Shown here piece by piece: positions 1-8,417 of a stretch of DNA of 64,000 nt. The position numbers and the translations under genes were made by a program. The notes below the pieces were generated by a model that searched no databases, was not told the origin of the DNA, and was given only the letters and a program-made list of their open reading frames with translations. Numbering within the stretch: position 1 is the stretch's first letter; each line of letters begins with the position of its first letter. Source of the DNA: Marinobacter salinexigens (GTDB lineage: Bacteria; Pseudomonadota; Gammaproteobacteria; Pseudomonadales; Oleiphilaceae); NCBI RefSeq assembly GCF_008370345.1, contig NZ_VTUU01000002.1, positions 186,001 to 250,000 of the forward strand, read 5' to 3'.

Positions 1-1027
1 CGGTTCGGGGCTCATTCTGGGGTGTCAGCCAGGGCAGCTCGATCAGCAGGGTTGATGCCGGGGCGGGGCCTGCATCGCCGCCGACCCGGGCAGAAAGTAC
101 CTGGCTGTGCAACTGGTTCACAGTAATACGGTTCAGCATGCCAGCGAGCAGTCGCAGTGTCTGAGCGACCGTGGTGGGCTCGCTGCCTGCCGATGCCGTT
201 TGAGTATTGGCCATGGCCTGTGGGAATTGCAGAGGTGCCTGAACCAGATCGGAGCTGGTCAGTGGGGTCAACCGGTTGAATGCCTCCGGCCCTTTATTCT
301 GTTGTGCCAGAAGCGCAGTAATCATGCGTGTAATGGCGAGCTTCAGGTCTGGCAAAGACGCGGACGGTGCCTGTGTCAGCCGTGATTCCGCAAAAAGGCC
401 ACTTTCCGACAGCCACTGTTTTACCTGACCGGGGGTGGACTCATGACTCCCGGAACCCGGTGAAAGGCTGGAACTCGTCGGCAGGCGCGACAAAACCTGT
501 GCAATGGCCTGGCGAGCCGCCTCGGGCAATGGTTGAGGTTGCACGGTGGAGGGCAGCTGGCCAGGTGCCAGCTCCGGCTTCAGCCCCTGGCCCAGACTGG
601 TCAGAAGATTTGCGAGCCCCGCCTGCAGGTTGTGTTGCCATGGCATACGTTGAGCGAGGGCCTGAGCGATGCCCGCTTCCCGGGCCAGGCCGAGCTTGCC
701 TATCAGCTGGAGTTCATTGCCTGCCCGCATAATCTTGACCCAGTCACCAGCCGAAATCTCGGTCTTGCCCGTCGCAGCCTGAACCAGCAGGGACTTGCCG
801 CGTACATCAAGCAACAGCTCTGAAGCCCCGTTGCCTTGCTGCTGGATGACCTGAGTGACCCGTGCCAATGCCGTTTCGCGGTTGGAGAGCTGCAAGGCAT
901 CAAGTTGTTGGCGGGCGGATAGCCCGACAGACTCACGCGCAGGCGAGGCCGTATCGCCGCTTCCGGGCGGTGTGCTCCTGGATGAAGGCGAGGGCTGAGG
1001 TGGTGGTTGGCTGCCAGGTAGTTTCAT
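1..1027 (-). CDS. FliK-like flagellar hook-length control protein (5' part only)
   Basis: Reading the minus strand from the ATG at 1027, the frame stays open for about 342 codons to the window edge, so the C-terminus is missing. The visible part is rich in Gln, Leu, Pro and Ser. It contains a compact stretch near residues 55-100 (ELLLDVRGKSLLVQ, then GDWVKIMRAGNELQLIGKLG), then long Q/L/P-rich helical linkers. That composition, and the position directly divergent from ccmA, fit the FliK-like gene that I recall next to ccm in Marinobacter and Pseudomonas. FliK measures hook length and switches export specificity through FlhB. The diagnostic FliK C-terminal domain lies outside the window. No strong Shine-Dalgarno precedes the ATG; a TTG lies two codons upstream. 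Confidence 0.62.
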   Translation of the reverse strand, partial: MKLPGSQPPPQPSPSSRSTPPGSGDTASPARESVGLSARQQLDALQLSNRETALARVTQVIQQQGNGASELLLDVRGKSLLVQAATGKTEISAGDWVKIMRAGNELQLIGKLGLAREAGIAQALAQRMPWQHNLQAGLANLLTSLGQGLKPELAPGQLPSTVQPQPLPEAARQAIAQVLSRLPTSSSLSPGSGSHESTPGQVKQWLSESGLFAESRLTQAPSASLPDLKLAITRMITALLAQQNKGPEAFNRLTPLTSSDLVQAPLQFPQAMANTQTASAGSEPTTVAQTLRLLAGMLNRITVNQLHSQVLSARVGGDAGPAPASTLLIELPWLTPQNEPRT

Positions 1028-1036
1028 TGCCAATGA

Positions 1037-1079
1037 TTGATTCCGGACAAGAGTAATCCGTAAGCGCTTTCGTTATAAT
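1037..1079 (+). promoter_or_regulatory. Possible ANR/FNR-type promoter of the ccm operon
   Basis: A perfect -10 hexamer TATAAT lies at 1074-1079 but there is no good -35 box at the normal distance. Instead a degenerate FNR/ANR-like site sits at 1037-1050 (TTGAT, 4 bases, GACAA; 8 of 10 positions of TTGAT-N4-ATCAA). Its centre lies about 42 bases before the expected transcription start, which is the geometry of class II FNR promoters. The site overlaps the region just upstream of the divergent FliK-like start. The -10 is seen; control by ANR is inference. Confidence 0.4.
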
Positions 1080-1158
1080 ACGCCGCGCCGGCGATACTCG
1101 CCGTGAATAATGCACCCGATGCTGCGTAGCGCTGCATCGTCCTAGTTACGGGGCCCTG

Positions 1159-1797
1159 ATGTCTGAGCCGTTACTACAGGCTGTCAATCTGCAGTGTGAA
1201 AGGGATGAGCGGGTTCTCTTCCGCAACCTCTCGTTCTCCATAGTGCCCGGTACGGTTACCCGTGTCGAGGGCCCGAACGGTTCCGGGAAAACAACGCTGC
1301 TCCGTATCCTGGCCGGTCTGAATGATGCCTGGTCGGGAGATCTGAAGTGGTGTGGTGAACCCCGCTCCAGCGTCCGCGAAGAGTTCCAGAGAAATATGCT
1401 CTACCTTGGGCACCGCCCGGGAATCAAATCCTTGCTTACCCCGATGGAAAATCTCCGGGCCCTGATGGCTGCGCGCCGCCCGATGCCTGATGACGTCCTG
1501 AGGCAGGCGCTGGCTGGTACTGGCCTTTCGGGGTTTGAAAATGTGCCCTGCCGTAACCTGTCTGCCGGCCAGCAACGCCGTGTTGCCCTGGCAAGGTTAC
1601 TGATAGCCGATGAGCCGCTGTGGCTGCTGGATGAAGTGTTTACTGCCATTGACGCGGATGGGGTGAATGCCATCGAAACGTTGTTGCAGCAGCGGGCTGC
1701 CGAAGGCGGCGCTGTTGTGGTGACAACCCACCACGATCTCCGAATGGACGGTATGAAAAAGATCGTTCTTGGAGGGGGGGCTGCCGATGAATGCTGA
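1159..1797 (+). CDS. ccmA: Heme exporter ATP-binding protein CcmA
   Basis: ABC ATPase of 212 residues that works with CcmB, CcmC and CcmD to release holo-CcmE during cytochrome c maturation (system I). Walker A is GPNGSGKTT at residues 38-46, the ABC signature is LSAGQQRRVALAR, and Walker B is PLWLLDE, followed by the switch histidine in TTHHDL. Length is normal for CcmA. It is the first gene of the ccm operon. The preceding leader has a small hairpin (1118-1138, GATGCTGCG and CGCTGCATC around TAG) and only a weak ribosome binding site. Its last codons overlap the start of ccmB, which implies translational coupling. Confidence 0.95.
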   Translation: MSEPLLQAVNLQCERDERVLFRNLSFSIVPGTVTRVEGPNGSGKTTLLRILAGLNDAWSGDLKWCGEPRSSVREEFQRNMLYLGHRPGIKSLLTPMENLRALMAARRPMPDDVLRQALAGTGLSGFENVPCRNLSAGQQRRVALARLLIADEPLWLLDEVFTAIDADGVNAIETLLQQRAAEGGAVVVTTHHDLRMDGMKKIVLGGGAADEC

Positions 1798-2512
1798 CGC
1801 CCGACCTGTTATCAAACCCATCCGTAATGGCGTTGGAGCCTTCGCTGCCATGAAGGCGGTTTTTGCCCGTGACCTGAAAGTGGCGTTTCGTCAGAAGCAG
1901 GATCTGCTCAATCCGCTGCTGTTTTTTGTCATGGTGGTGTCGCTATTCCCCTTGGGAGTTAGCCCGGAAGTGTCATTTCTGCGAGAAGCCGGTGCAGGTA
2001 TCCTGTGGGTAGCGGCATTGTTGTCTGTTCTGCTTTCTCTGGACCACCTGTTTCGTCACGATTTTGACGACGGGACTCTGGAGCAGTTGGTGCTTCAGCC
2101 CCAGCCACTGTTCCTGCTGGTGCTGGCCAAGACCCTGGCACACTGGATGCTGACGGGGCTGCCCCTGGTACTACTGACACCGGTGCTTGGCGTAATGGTT
2201 CATCAGGAAGGGAACTCTATTGCGGTTTTGTGTCTAACGCTGCTGATCGGTACACCGGTATTGAGTCTGATTGGCGCAATCGGGGCAGCGTTGACCCTGG
2301 GGTTACGATCGGCGGGGGTGCTCTTGTCTCTGCTGATCATTCCGCTGTACATTCCCGTCCTGATTTTTGGCACGGGTACAGTTGCAGCGGCGGCGGATGG
2401 AGCATCCGTCGGAGCGTATGTGGCGCTGATGGCGGCGTTTCTTGTGTTGGCGGTAACGCTGGCACCGTTTGCGGCAGCGGCGGCTTTGCGAATCAGTCTG
2501 TCGAATGGCTAG
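1787..2512 (+). CDS. ccmB: Heme exporter membrane protein CcmB
   Basis: Integral membrane partner of CcmA with about six hydrophobic segments. The frame can be extended to a TTG at 1769, but the ATG at 1787 is preferred because GGAGGGGGGG at 1771-1780 is a good ribosome binding site for it and the gene then overlaps the ccmA stop by 11 bases. The product has 241 residues, slightly longer than the usual 220 because of an N-terminal polar tail of about 20 residues before the conserved start FARDLKVAFRQKQDLLNPLL. No key region is missing. Confidence 0.93.
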   Translation: MNADARPVIKPIRNGVGAFAAMKAVFARDLKVAFRQKQDLLNPLLFFVMVVSLFPLGVSPEVSFLREAGAGILWVAALLSVLLSLDHLFRHDFDDGTLEQLVLQPQPLFLLVLAKTLAHWMLTGLPLVLLTPVLGVMVHQEGNSIAVLCLTLLIGTPVLSLIGAIGAALTLGLRSAGVLLSLLIIPLYIPVLIFGTGTVAAAADGASVGAYVALMAAFLVLAVTLAPFAAAAALRISLSNG

Positions 2513-2545
2513 GAATAACGTGATGATCTACGGGGAATTCCTCTG

Positions 2546-3289
2546 ATGTGGCAATGGTTTCATAAACTGGGCTCACCCAAGTGGTTTTTCGGGATAGCGA
2601 CCCGGTTCATGCCCTGGCTGCTGATTCTCGGGCTGGGCCTGCTGGCTGCAGGTATTGTCTGGGGACTGGCATTTGCACCAAAGGATTATCTGCAGGGTAA
2701 CAGCTACCGTATTATCTTCATCCACGTCCCGACTGCCTTTATCGCCCAGTCTGCCTACATCATGATGGCCGTTGCGGCCGTGGTCACGCTGGTGTGGCGG
2801 ATGAAACTTGCCGATGTGTTCGTCAAGGCGGTGGCACCGGTGGGTCTGGTCCTGACGTTCCTTTCCCTGTTCACCGGAGCCGTCTGGGGTAAGCCAACCT
2901 GGGGAACCTGGTGGATCTGGGATGCCCGACTGACCTCTATGCTGATTCTCCTGTTCCTGTACGGAGGCGTCATCGCGCTTGACCGCGCCATCAATGATGA
3001 GAAATCTGCCGCCCGCGCTGTTGCGGTTCTGGTACTTGTGGGCGTCGTCAACATTCCGATTATCAAATACTCGGTGGAATGGTGGAATACCCTCCACCAG
3101 CCCGCCACCTTCAAGCTGACCGAAAAGCCGTCCATGCCTGCAGAAATGTGGGTTCCGCTCGTGCTCTCGATATTGGGCCTGTATCTGCTATTCGGCTGGC
3201 TGGCCTGCCTGCGGATGCAGACCGAGATTCTCCAGAGGGAACAGCGGACAAAATGGGTTCGGGAAATGATCACAGCGGGGAGGAGCTGA
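2546..3289 (+). CDS. ccmC: Heme transport protein CcmC
   Basis: Polytopic protein of 247 residues with six hydrophobic segments that passes heme to CcmE. The heme-handling tryptophan-rich WWD motif is visible as [17 protein letters not shown] around residues 117-133, and conserved histidines flank it (FIHVPTA near residue 60 and [10 protein letters not shown] near 185). Length is typical. It follows ccmB after 33 bases and is followed by ccmD after 3 bases. Confidence 0.95.
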   Translation: MWQWFHKLGSPKWFFGIATRFMPWLLILGLGLLAAGIVWGLAFAPKDYLQGNSYRIIFIHVPTAFIAQSAYIMMAVAAVVTLVWRMKLADVFVKAVAPVGLVLTFLSLFTGAVWGKPTWGTWWIWDARLTSMLILLFLYGGVIALDRAINDEKSAARAVAVLVLVGVVNIPIIKYSVEWWNTLHQPATFKLTEKPSMPAEMWVPLVLSILGLYLLFGWLACLRMQTEILQREQRTKWVREMITAGRS

Positions 3290-3292
3290 GTC

Positions 3293-3529
3293 ATGGCGTT
3301 TGATTCCTTTGCATCGTTTATTGCCATGGAAGGTCATGGGCCCTATGTCTGGGCCTGTTATGGCGTTTTCTTTCTGCTGATGGCCGTTTTGGTTCTCTGG
3401 TCACTCCGCAGCAAACGTGCAGCTGTTGAAGCATGCCGGCGCCGGTTCGAGACTACCAGTGACACAGGCCGCGAAGCGGCTACCGGGGCGTCTGCGACGT
3501 TCGCCCGGGTGAATGTTTCCCAAGACTGA
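3293..3529 (+). CDS. ccmD: Heme exporter accessory protein CcmD
   Basis: Small single-span protein of 78 residues that stabilises the CcmABC-CcmE complex. It shows the family pattern MEGHGPYVWACYGVFFLLM near residues 12-30, with one membrane helix and then basic residues (LRSKRAAVEACRRR). GGGGAGGAG just upstream is a strong ribosome binding site for the ATG at 3293. The tail after residue 50 is polar and of low conservation. Confidence 0.9.
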   Translation: MAFDSFASFIAMEGHGPYVWACYGVFFLLMAVLVLWSLRSKRAAVEACRRRFETTSDTGREAATGASATFARVNVSQD

Positions 3530-3543
3530 ATGGCAGGTAATTA

Positions 3544-4011
3544 ATGCATCCTATCCGTAAAAAGCGGCTCACCATCGTACTGTTCCTGATTGCAGGCATT
3601 GCGTTGGCAGTAGGGCTGACCACATATGCCCTGAGGCAGAACATCAACCTCTTCTATGACCCAACGCAAATCGCTGCTGGCGAAGCTCCCGTTGATGTCC
3701 GTATCCGTGCCGGTGGCATGGTGAAGGAGGGCTCTGTTGTCCGGGATCCAGGCAGCCTGAAAGTCGAGTTTCAGGTAACCGACTTCAATCAATCGGTACC
3801 TGTGCAATATGAGGGTATCCTGCCGGATCTGTTTGCCGAGGGGCAGGGCGTGGTTGCCATGGGACGTCTGGATGAAAATGGACGCTTTGTCGCGGATCAG
3901 GTTCTGGCCAAGCATGACGAGAATTACATGCCTCCGGAAGTTGCGGATTCCCTGAAAAAGAATGGTTCTATGGGCCAGGCCGGTGAAACGGTAGAAGCGG
4001 CCACTAACTGA
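3544..4011 (+). CDS. ccmE: Cytochrome c maturation heme chaperone CcmE
   Basis: Membrane-anchored periplasmic heme chaperone of 155 residues. The N-terminal cytoplasmic KKR patch and one membrane segment (about residues 9-30) are followed by the OB-fold domain. The covalent heme-binding histidine is His124 in the motif HDENYMP. Family length is normal. The C-terminal tail after residue 135 is flexible and acidic. It sits in the standard operon position between ccmD and ccmF. Confidence 0.96.
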   Translation: MHPIRKKRLTIVLFLIAGIALAVGLTTYALRQNINLFYDPTQIAAGEAPVDVRIRAGGMVKEGSVVRDPGSLKVEFQVTDFNQSVPVQYEGILPDLFAEGQGVVAMGRLDENGRFVADQVLAKHDENYMPPEVADSLKKNGSMGQAGETVEAATN

Positions 4012-4047
4012 ATGCACCACACCAACGCCTGATAGCTGGAGGCACAG

Positions 4048-6048
4048 ATGTATCCGGAACTCGGACAGCTTGCACTGATTCTCGCGCTGTTGCTGGCAGT
4101 GCTACTTTCCGTTGTCCCTCTCGTAGGGTCGATTACTGGCAGGGATAATCTCCAGGCGTTCGCACGCCCCCTGGCTTCCGGGCAGTTTGTTTTTATTGCC
4201 CTGGCGTTTGGCATATTGACCCACGCCTTTATGACTGACGATTTTTCAGTAGCCTACGTGGCGAACAACAGTAACAGCATGCTGCCCTGGTACTTCAAGT
4301 TCAGCGCCGTCTGGGGCGGTCATGAAGGTTCACTGCTGTTGTGGATACTGATGTTGTCCGGCTGGACACTGGCGGTGGCTATCTTCAGCCGGCGCCTGCC
4401 AGCGGAAATGATTTCCCAGGTGTTGTCTGTACTGGGCATGGTGGGTGTGGGTTTCCTCCTGTTTATCATCATCACGTCGAACCCCTTCGACCGTCTGCTG
4501 CCAAATGTGCCGGCCGATGGCACCGATCTGAATCCGCTGCTGCAGGATTTCGGGCTGATCGTTCATCCCCCGATGCTGTACATGGGGTATGTTGGATTTT
4601 CCGTCGCCTTTGCGTTCGCTATTGCTGCCCTGATCAACGGGCGTCTTGACGCTGCCTGGGCTCGCTGGTCCCGTCCCTGGACGACGGTCGCCTGGTCTTT
4701 CCTGTCAGTTGGTATTGCATTGGGTAGCTGGTGGGCATACTACGAGCTTGGCTGGGGAGGCTGGTGGTTCTGGGATCCTGTGGAAAATGCGTCACTGATG
4801 CCGTGGCTGTCGGGTACCGCTCTGATGCATACCCTGGCGGTTACTGAAAAGCGTGGCGTGTTCAAAAGCTGGACAGTACTCCTGGCGATTGTCACCTTTG
4901 CTCTCAGCCTTCTGGGTACCTTCCTTGTTCGTTCAGGTGTGTTGACCTCGGTGCATGCGTTTGCGTCGGACCCCGAGCGTGGCGTGTTCCTGCTGGCGCT
5001 GCTGGGAATTACCATGTTCGCGAGCCTGGCTCTGTATGCGTTCCGGGCACCGGTGGTGCATGTGCGTGCCAGCTACGGAGGCCTGTCCAGGGAGGTGTTC
5101 CTGCTGCTGAATAACGTGTTGCTGGTGTCTGCGACGCTGCTGGTTGCCATCGGCACTCTGTATCCGCTGGTACTGGACTACCTGGAACTTGGCAAACTGT
5201 CTATCGGTGAGCCGTTCTTCAATACCACGTTTACACCGCTGGCAGTGGCTACAGCCCTGTTGCTGGGCGCCGGTATTTTTTCCCGCTGGAAGAAAACAGA
5301 CGGCGGATGGCTTGCCCGAAAGTTGCTCTGGCCGCTGGCCATCAGCGTCATTGCCAGTACTGTGGTGATTCTGGGATATGGCAGCTTCAAGCCATGGGCG
5401 CTTGTGGGTGTGTTCAGCGCCATGTGGATTGCTGTCGCCACCTTCTGGGATCTATGGGAAAAGTCCGATTCCCGAAAGGGCCGGGTACACGGGCTGAAGC
5501 GTCAGTCCCGAAGTTACTATGGCATGATCCTTGGACACCTGGGCCTGGCAATCACCATTGCCGGCGCAACCGTGGTGTCCAATTACGGTGTCGAACGTGA
5601 TGTTCGCATGGTGCCGGGCGACACCGCCACCGTGGGTGACTACCAGTTTGTGTTCCGGGATATCGGGCAACGTCAGGGCGCTAACTTTACCGCTCAGTAC
5701 GGCAGCTTCGATGTGGTACTCGATGGTAAGCGGATCGCTGAATTGCATCCCGAGAAGCGCCAGTACCCGGTGGGCATGAGCGTGATGACAGAAGCGGATA
5801 TTGATGCGGGCCTGTTCCGGGATATCTTCGTAGCCATTGGTGAGCGTCTGGACGATCAGGCCTGGGCCATCCGGCTTCAATACAAGCCATTGGTACGTTG
5901 GTTGTGGCTGGGCGCCCTGTTCATGGCTGCAGGCGGTTTCATGGCAATTTCCGATCGCCGCTACCGTATTCGTTCCCGTGCGGATCAGAAGGCGGAGGCA
6001 AAGTCTGCGCCCACATCCTCTGAAGATCCTGCCGGAGCTGTGTCATGA
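4048..6048 (+). CDS. ccmF: Heme lyase subunit CcmF
   Basis: Large membrane protein of 666 residues that, with CcmH and CcmI, attaches heme to apocytochrome c. It has about fifteen hydrophobic segments and a clear WWD domain, GWGGWWFWDPVENASLMPW, near residue 240, with conserved histidines in PPMLYMGYVG and MHTLAVTEKRG contexts. The C-terminal periplasmic domain (about 500-610) precedes a last helix. GGAGGCACAG precedes the ATG. Its stop overlaps the ccmG start by four bases. Confidence 0.96.
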   Translation: MYPELGQLALILALLLAVLLSVVPLVGSITGRDNLQAFARPLASGQFVFIALAFGILTHAFMTDDFSVAYVANNSNSMLPWYFKFSAVWGGHEGSLLLWILMLSGWTLAVAIFSRRLPAEMISQVLSVLGMVGVGFLLFIIITSNPFDRLLPNVPADGTDLNPLLQDFGLIVHPPMLYMGYVGFSVAFAFAIAALINGRLDAAWARWSRPWTTVAWSFLSVGIALGSWWAYYELGWGGWWFWDPVENASLMPWLSGTALMHTLAVTEKRGVFKSWTVLLAIVTFALSLLGTFLVRSGVLTSVHAFASDPERGVFLLALLGITMFASLALYAFRAPVVHVRASYGGLSREVFLLLNNVLLVSATLLVAIGTLYPLVLDYLELGKLSIGEPFFNTTFTPLAVATALLLGAGIFSRWKKTDGGWLARKLLWPLAISVIASTVVILGYGSFKPWALVGVFSAMWIAVATFWDLWEKSDSRKGRVHGLKRQSRSYYGMILGHLGLAITIAGATVVSNYGVERDVRMVPGDTATVGDYQFVFRDIGQRQGANFTAQYGSFDVVLDGKRIAELHPEKRQYPVGMSVMTEADIDAGLFRDIFVAIGERLDDQAWAIRLQYKPLVRWLWLGALFMAAGGFMAISDRRYRIRSRADQKAEAKSAPTSSEDPAGAVS

Positions 6049-6581
6049 AGCGTGTTTTGCTGTTTCTCCCTCTGGTCGTTGCGCTGGTTCTCGGGGTGGT
6101 TCTGTTTGCGGGTATCGGCAAAGATACGACCACGCTTGAGTCAGCTTTGATTGGTAAACCTGTTCCCGCCTTTACGCTGGCGGATCTCCATGACGCTGGT
6201 CTTGAGCGCAGCAATGACGTTCTCAAAGGTAAGGTTCAGCTTCTCAATGTCTGGGGCACCTGGTGTCCTGCATGCCGGGATGAACATCCGGATTTGCTGC
6301 GCCTGGCAAAGGAAAAGGGGGTGTCCATTGTGGGTCTCAACTACAAGGACAACCGGGAAGATGCTCTGGTTTGGCTGAATCGCCTCGGCGATCCGTACAG
6401 CACATCCCTGTATGACCCGAAGGGGACGCTGGGCTTTGACCTGGGCGTATACGGTGCTCCGGAAACCTTTGTGATTGATGCCGGTGGTGTGGTTCGCTAC
6501 CGCCACGTGGGTGTCGTGAACCAGCAGGTCTGGGAAGAAACGCTGCTGCCGGTGATTAACGAAGCGAAGGGGAATGGCTGA
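6045..6581 (+). CDS. ccmG: Thiol:disulfide interchange protein CcmG (DsbE)
   Basis: Membrane-anchored periplasmic thioredoxin-like reductase of 178 residues that keeps apocytochrome c or CcmH cysteines reduced. One N-terminal signal anchor (residues 3-24) precedes the fold. The redox pair is Cys74/Cys77 in NVWGTWCPACRDEHP. The family motif GAPETFVID carries the expected cis-proline region near residue 144. It starts inside the ccmF stop and its own stop overlaps the ccmH start by one base. Confidence 0.95.
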   Translation: MKRVLLFLPLVVALVLGVVLFAGIGKDTTTLESALIGKPVPAFTLADLHDAGLERSNDVLKGKVQLLNVWGTWCPACRDEHPDLLRLAKEKGVSIVGLNYKDNREDALVWLNRLGDPYSTSLYDPKGTLGFDLGVYGAPETFVIDAGGVVRYRHVGVVNQQVWEETLLPVINEAKGNG

Positions 6582-7060
6582 TGTTGCCCAGATGGTTGGC
6601 CGTTTTAATGCTTCTTTTCAGCGGAGCTGCCTTCGCTGATGTGGCAGACGTTTATGACTTCGATAGTGCGCAGCAGGAAGAACGCTTCCAGTCGTTGATT
6701 GAGGAGCTGCGCTGCCCCAAGTGCCAGAATCAGAACATTGCTGATTCAAACGCACCGATTGCCAGGGATATGCGTGATGAAGCCTATCGCATGATGCGTG
6801 ACGGGGCTTCCGAGGACCAGATTGTGGATTCTCTGGTAGCGCGGTTTGGTGAATTTATCCTGTACAAGCCTGCCGTGGAAAAGCGCACCATCCTGCTCTG
6901 GGCGACGCCTTTCATTGCAGTGTTTGGTGGATTACTCGTGGTGATTGGCGTGGTTGTGCGGTCCCGGCAGTCCGGCCAGAAGGCCCCTGCATTGAGCGCG
7001 GAAGAAAAAGCCAGGGCCGCGCAGATTCTCGATGGTGATGAACAGGACAACCGTTCCTGA
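6581..7060 (+). CDS. ccmH: Cytochrome c-type biogenesis protein CcmH
   Basis: Periplasmic thiol oxidoreductase of 159 residues with a cleavable signal peptide (cut likely after Ala19). The conserved LRCPKCQNQNIADSNAPIA motif gives the redox pair Cys45/Cys48. One C-terminal membrane segment (about 104-126) anchors it. This is the short CcmH form; the TPR part found fused in E. coli CcmH is a separate gene here (ccmI, next). Confidence 0.95.
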   Translation: MLPRWLAVLMLLFSGAAFADVADVYDFDSAQQEERFQSLIEELRCPKCQNQNIADSNAPIARDMRDEAYRMMRDGASEDQIVDSLVARFGEFILYKPAVEKRTILLWATPFIAVFGGLLVVIGVVVRSRQSGQKAPALSAEEKARAAQILDGDEQDNRS

Positions 7061-7108
7061 TCCATACGCCCCACGAACACTTGATTTGAACCAGTGACGA
7101 TAAGCTTC

Positions 7109-8368
7109 ATGACCGAAACATTCTGGATTGCCGCAGCGGTACTGATCATCCTCGCCATCGCTTTTGTTCTTTACCCGGTTTTGTTCCATCGGACCGGCTC
7201 CACGGAACGAACTGACCTTAAAAATCAGAACCTGATGGCCTATCGGACTCGTCGGAAGGAACTCGATGAAGAGTTTGAGGCTGGTGCCCTGGACGAAGAA
7301 ACCTATGAGCAGATGAAGGAAGAGCTCGCTGGTAGCATGCTTGATGATGTGGAAGAAGGCAGCTTTCGTTCATCCCTTAGCAGTGGGCGCCGCAGCGCAA
7401 GGGTCGTAGGCCTACTGGCCATACTGCTGATCCCGGCAGCAACCTTTTTGTTGTATGAGGAATGGGGTGCCATGGACAGGGTAGAGCAGTACATCACCAT
7501 GCAACAGATGGGAGACTCAAACGCTGCGCGTGCCGAGCAGATGAGCGGTTTGGTTGAGCAGCTCCGGGACAAACTCGAAGCGAGCCCGGATAACCCGGAT
7601 GGCTGGGCGATGCTGGGCCAGAGTTATATGCGCCTCGAACGCTACAGGGATGCGGCCTGGGCCTTCCAGAGACTGTCGGGTGTAACGGACACAGAGAGTT
7701 CCCGGGCGGTAGCTCTGGGGTTGGCGGCGCAGGCCCTGTTCTTTGACAGCGAGGGCGAGCTGACGCCGGATGTCACTGCCGCGATTGATGCGGCCCGTGA
7801 AGTCAATCCGGATGAAGTTAATGCGCTCGGCCTACTTGGTATTCACGCCTTCAGTCAGGAACAATACCGTGAAGCCATCGGGTTCTGGGAACGTATCATT
7901 TCGGTAGCGCCAGACCACCCGCAGATCGCGGCGATTCAGGGCGGTATCGATGAAGCATACCGTCGCCTGGGTGAAGAGCCGCCTGCGCAGGAAATCGCCA
8001 CATCTGGCCCGGGGGTAACGGTTAGAGTCGCTTTGGACGATGCCTTCAAGGGCCTGGTCCCTGAAGACACAACGCTGTTTATTTTTGCCCGTCAGGTCGG
8101 AGGTCAGGCGGGTCCTCCGCTGGCCATTGCACGCCTCAGTGCCTCGTCTTTGCCGGTGGAAGTGCGGCTGGACGATAGTCGTTCAATGTCTCCTCAGGCA
8201 AAAATCTCAGCCGTAGATGAAGTGTTGATCACCGCCCGGTTGAGCCGCTCGGGAACCGCTATGGCACAACCGGGTGATTGGCAGGGAAGTATTGTCGACC
8301 CGGTTGCTGTCACAGATGGAAATGGGGATGTGGTCGAAGTTGTGATTGATAAGCAGCTGACGAACTGA
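7109..8368 (+). CDS. ccmI: Cytochrome c-type biogenesis protein CcmI
   Basis: TPR protein of about 419 residues that holds apocytochrome c for the CcmFH lyase. Two membrane segments (residues 1-24 and about 93-110) flank a coiled cytoplasmic loop with EFEAGALDEETYEQMKEEL. TPR units follow from about residue 150 (NPDGWAMLGQSYMRLERY), then a C-terminal beta-rich periplasmic domain. The frame can start at a GTG at 7094; I chose the ATG at 7109 because the hydrophobic segment then begins directly, but neither has a clear ribosome binding site. It closes the ccm operon. Confidence 0.92.
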   Translation: MTETFWIAAAVLIILAIAFVLYPVLFHRTGSTERTDLKNQNLMAYRTRRKELDEEFEAGALDEETYEQMKEELAGSMLDDVEEGSFRSSLSSGRRSARVVGLLAILLIPAATFLLYEEWGAMDRVEQYITMQQMGDSNAARAEQMSGLVEQLRDKLEASPDNPDGWAMLGQSYMRLERYRDAAWAFQRLSGVTDTESSRAVALGLAAQALFFDSEGELTPDVTAAIDAAREVNPDEVNALGLLGIHAFSQEQYREAIGFWERIISVAPDHPQIAAIQGGIDEAYRRLGEEPPAQEIATSGPGVTVRVALDDAFKGLVPEDTTLFIFARQVGGQAGPPLAIARLSASSLPVEVRLDDSRSMSPQAKISAVDEVLITARLSRSGTAMAQPGDWQGSIVDPVAVTDGNGDVVEVVIDKQLTN

Positions 8369-8381
8369 TTAACCGGTGTAT

Positions 8382-8417
8382 CCTGACAGCGTGATACCCT
8401 CAGGCTGTCAGGTTTTT
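8382..8417 (+). terminator. Rho-independent terminator of the ccm operon
   Basis: A perfect 9-bp stem (CCTGACAGC at 8382-8390 with GCTGTCAGG at 8404-8412) encloses a 13-base loop and is followed by TTTTT. It lies 14 bases after the ccmI stop. The stop codon of convergent batD is encoded at the loop-stem border (8400-8402). On the minus strand no U-run follows, so it acts in one direction. Confidence 0.85.

Noticed and set aside
107..936. Several overlapping short frames near the window start
   Set aside because: They overlap each other and the single long minus-strand frame that starts at 1027 and reads as a FliK-like protein.
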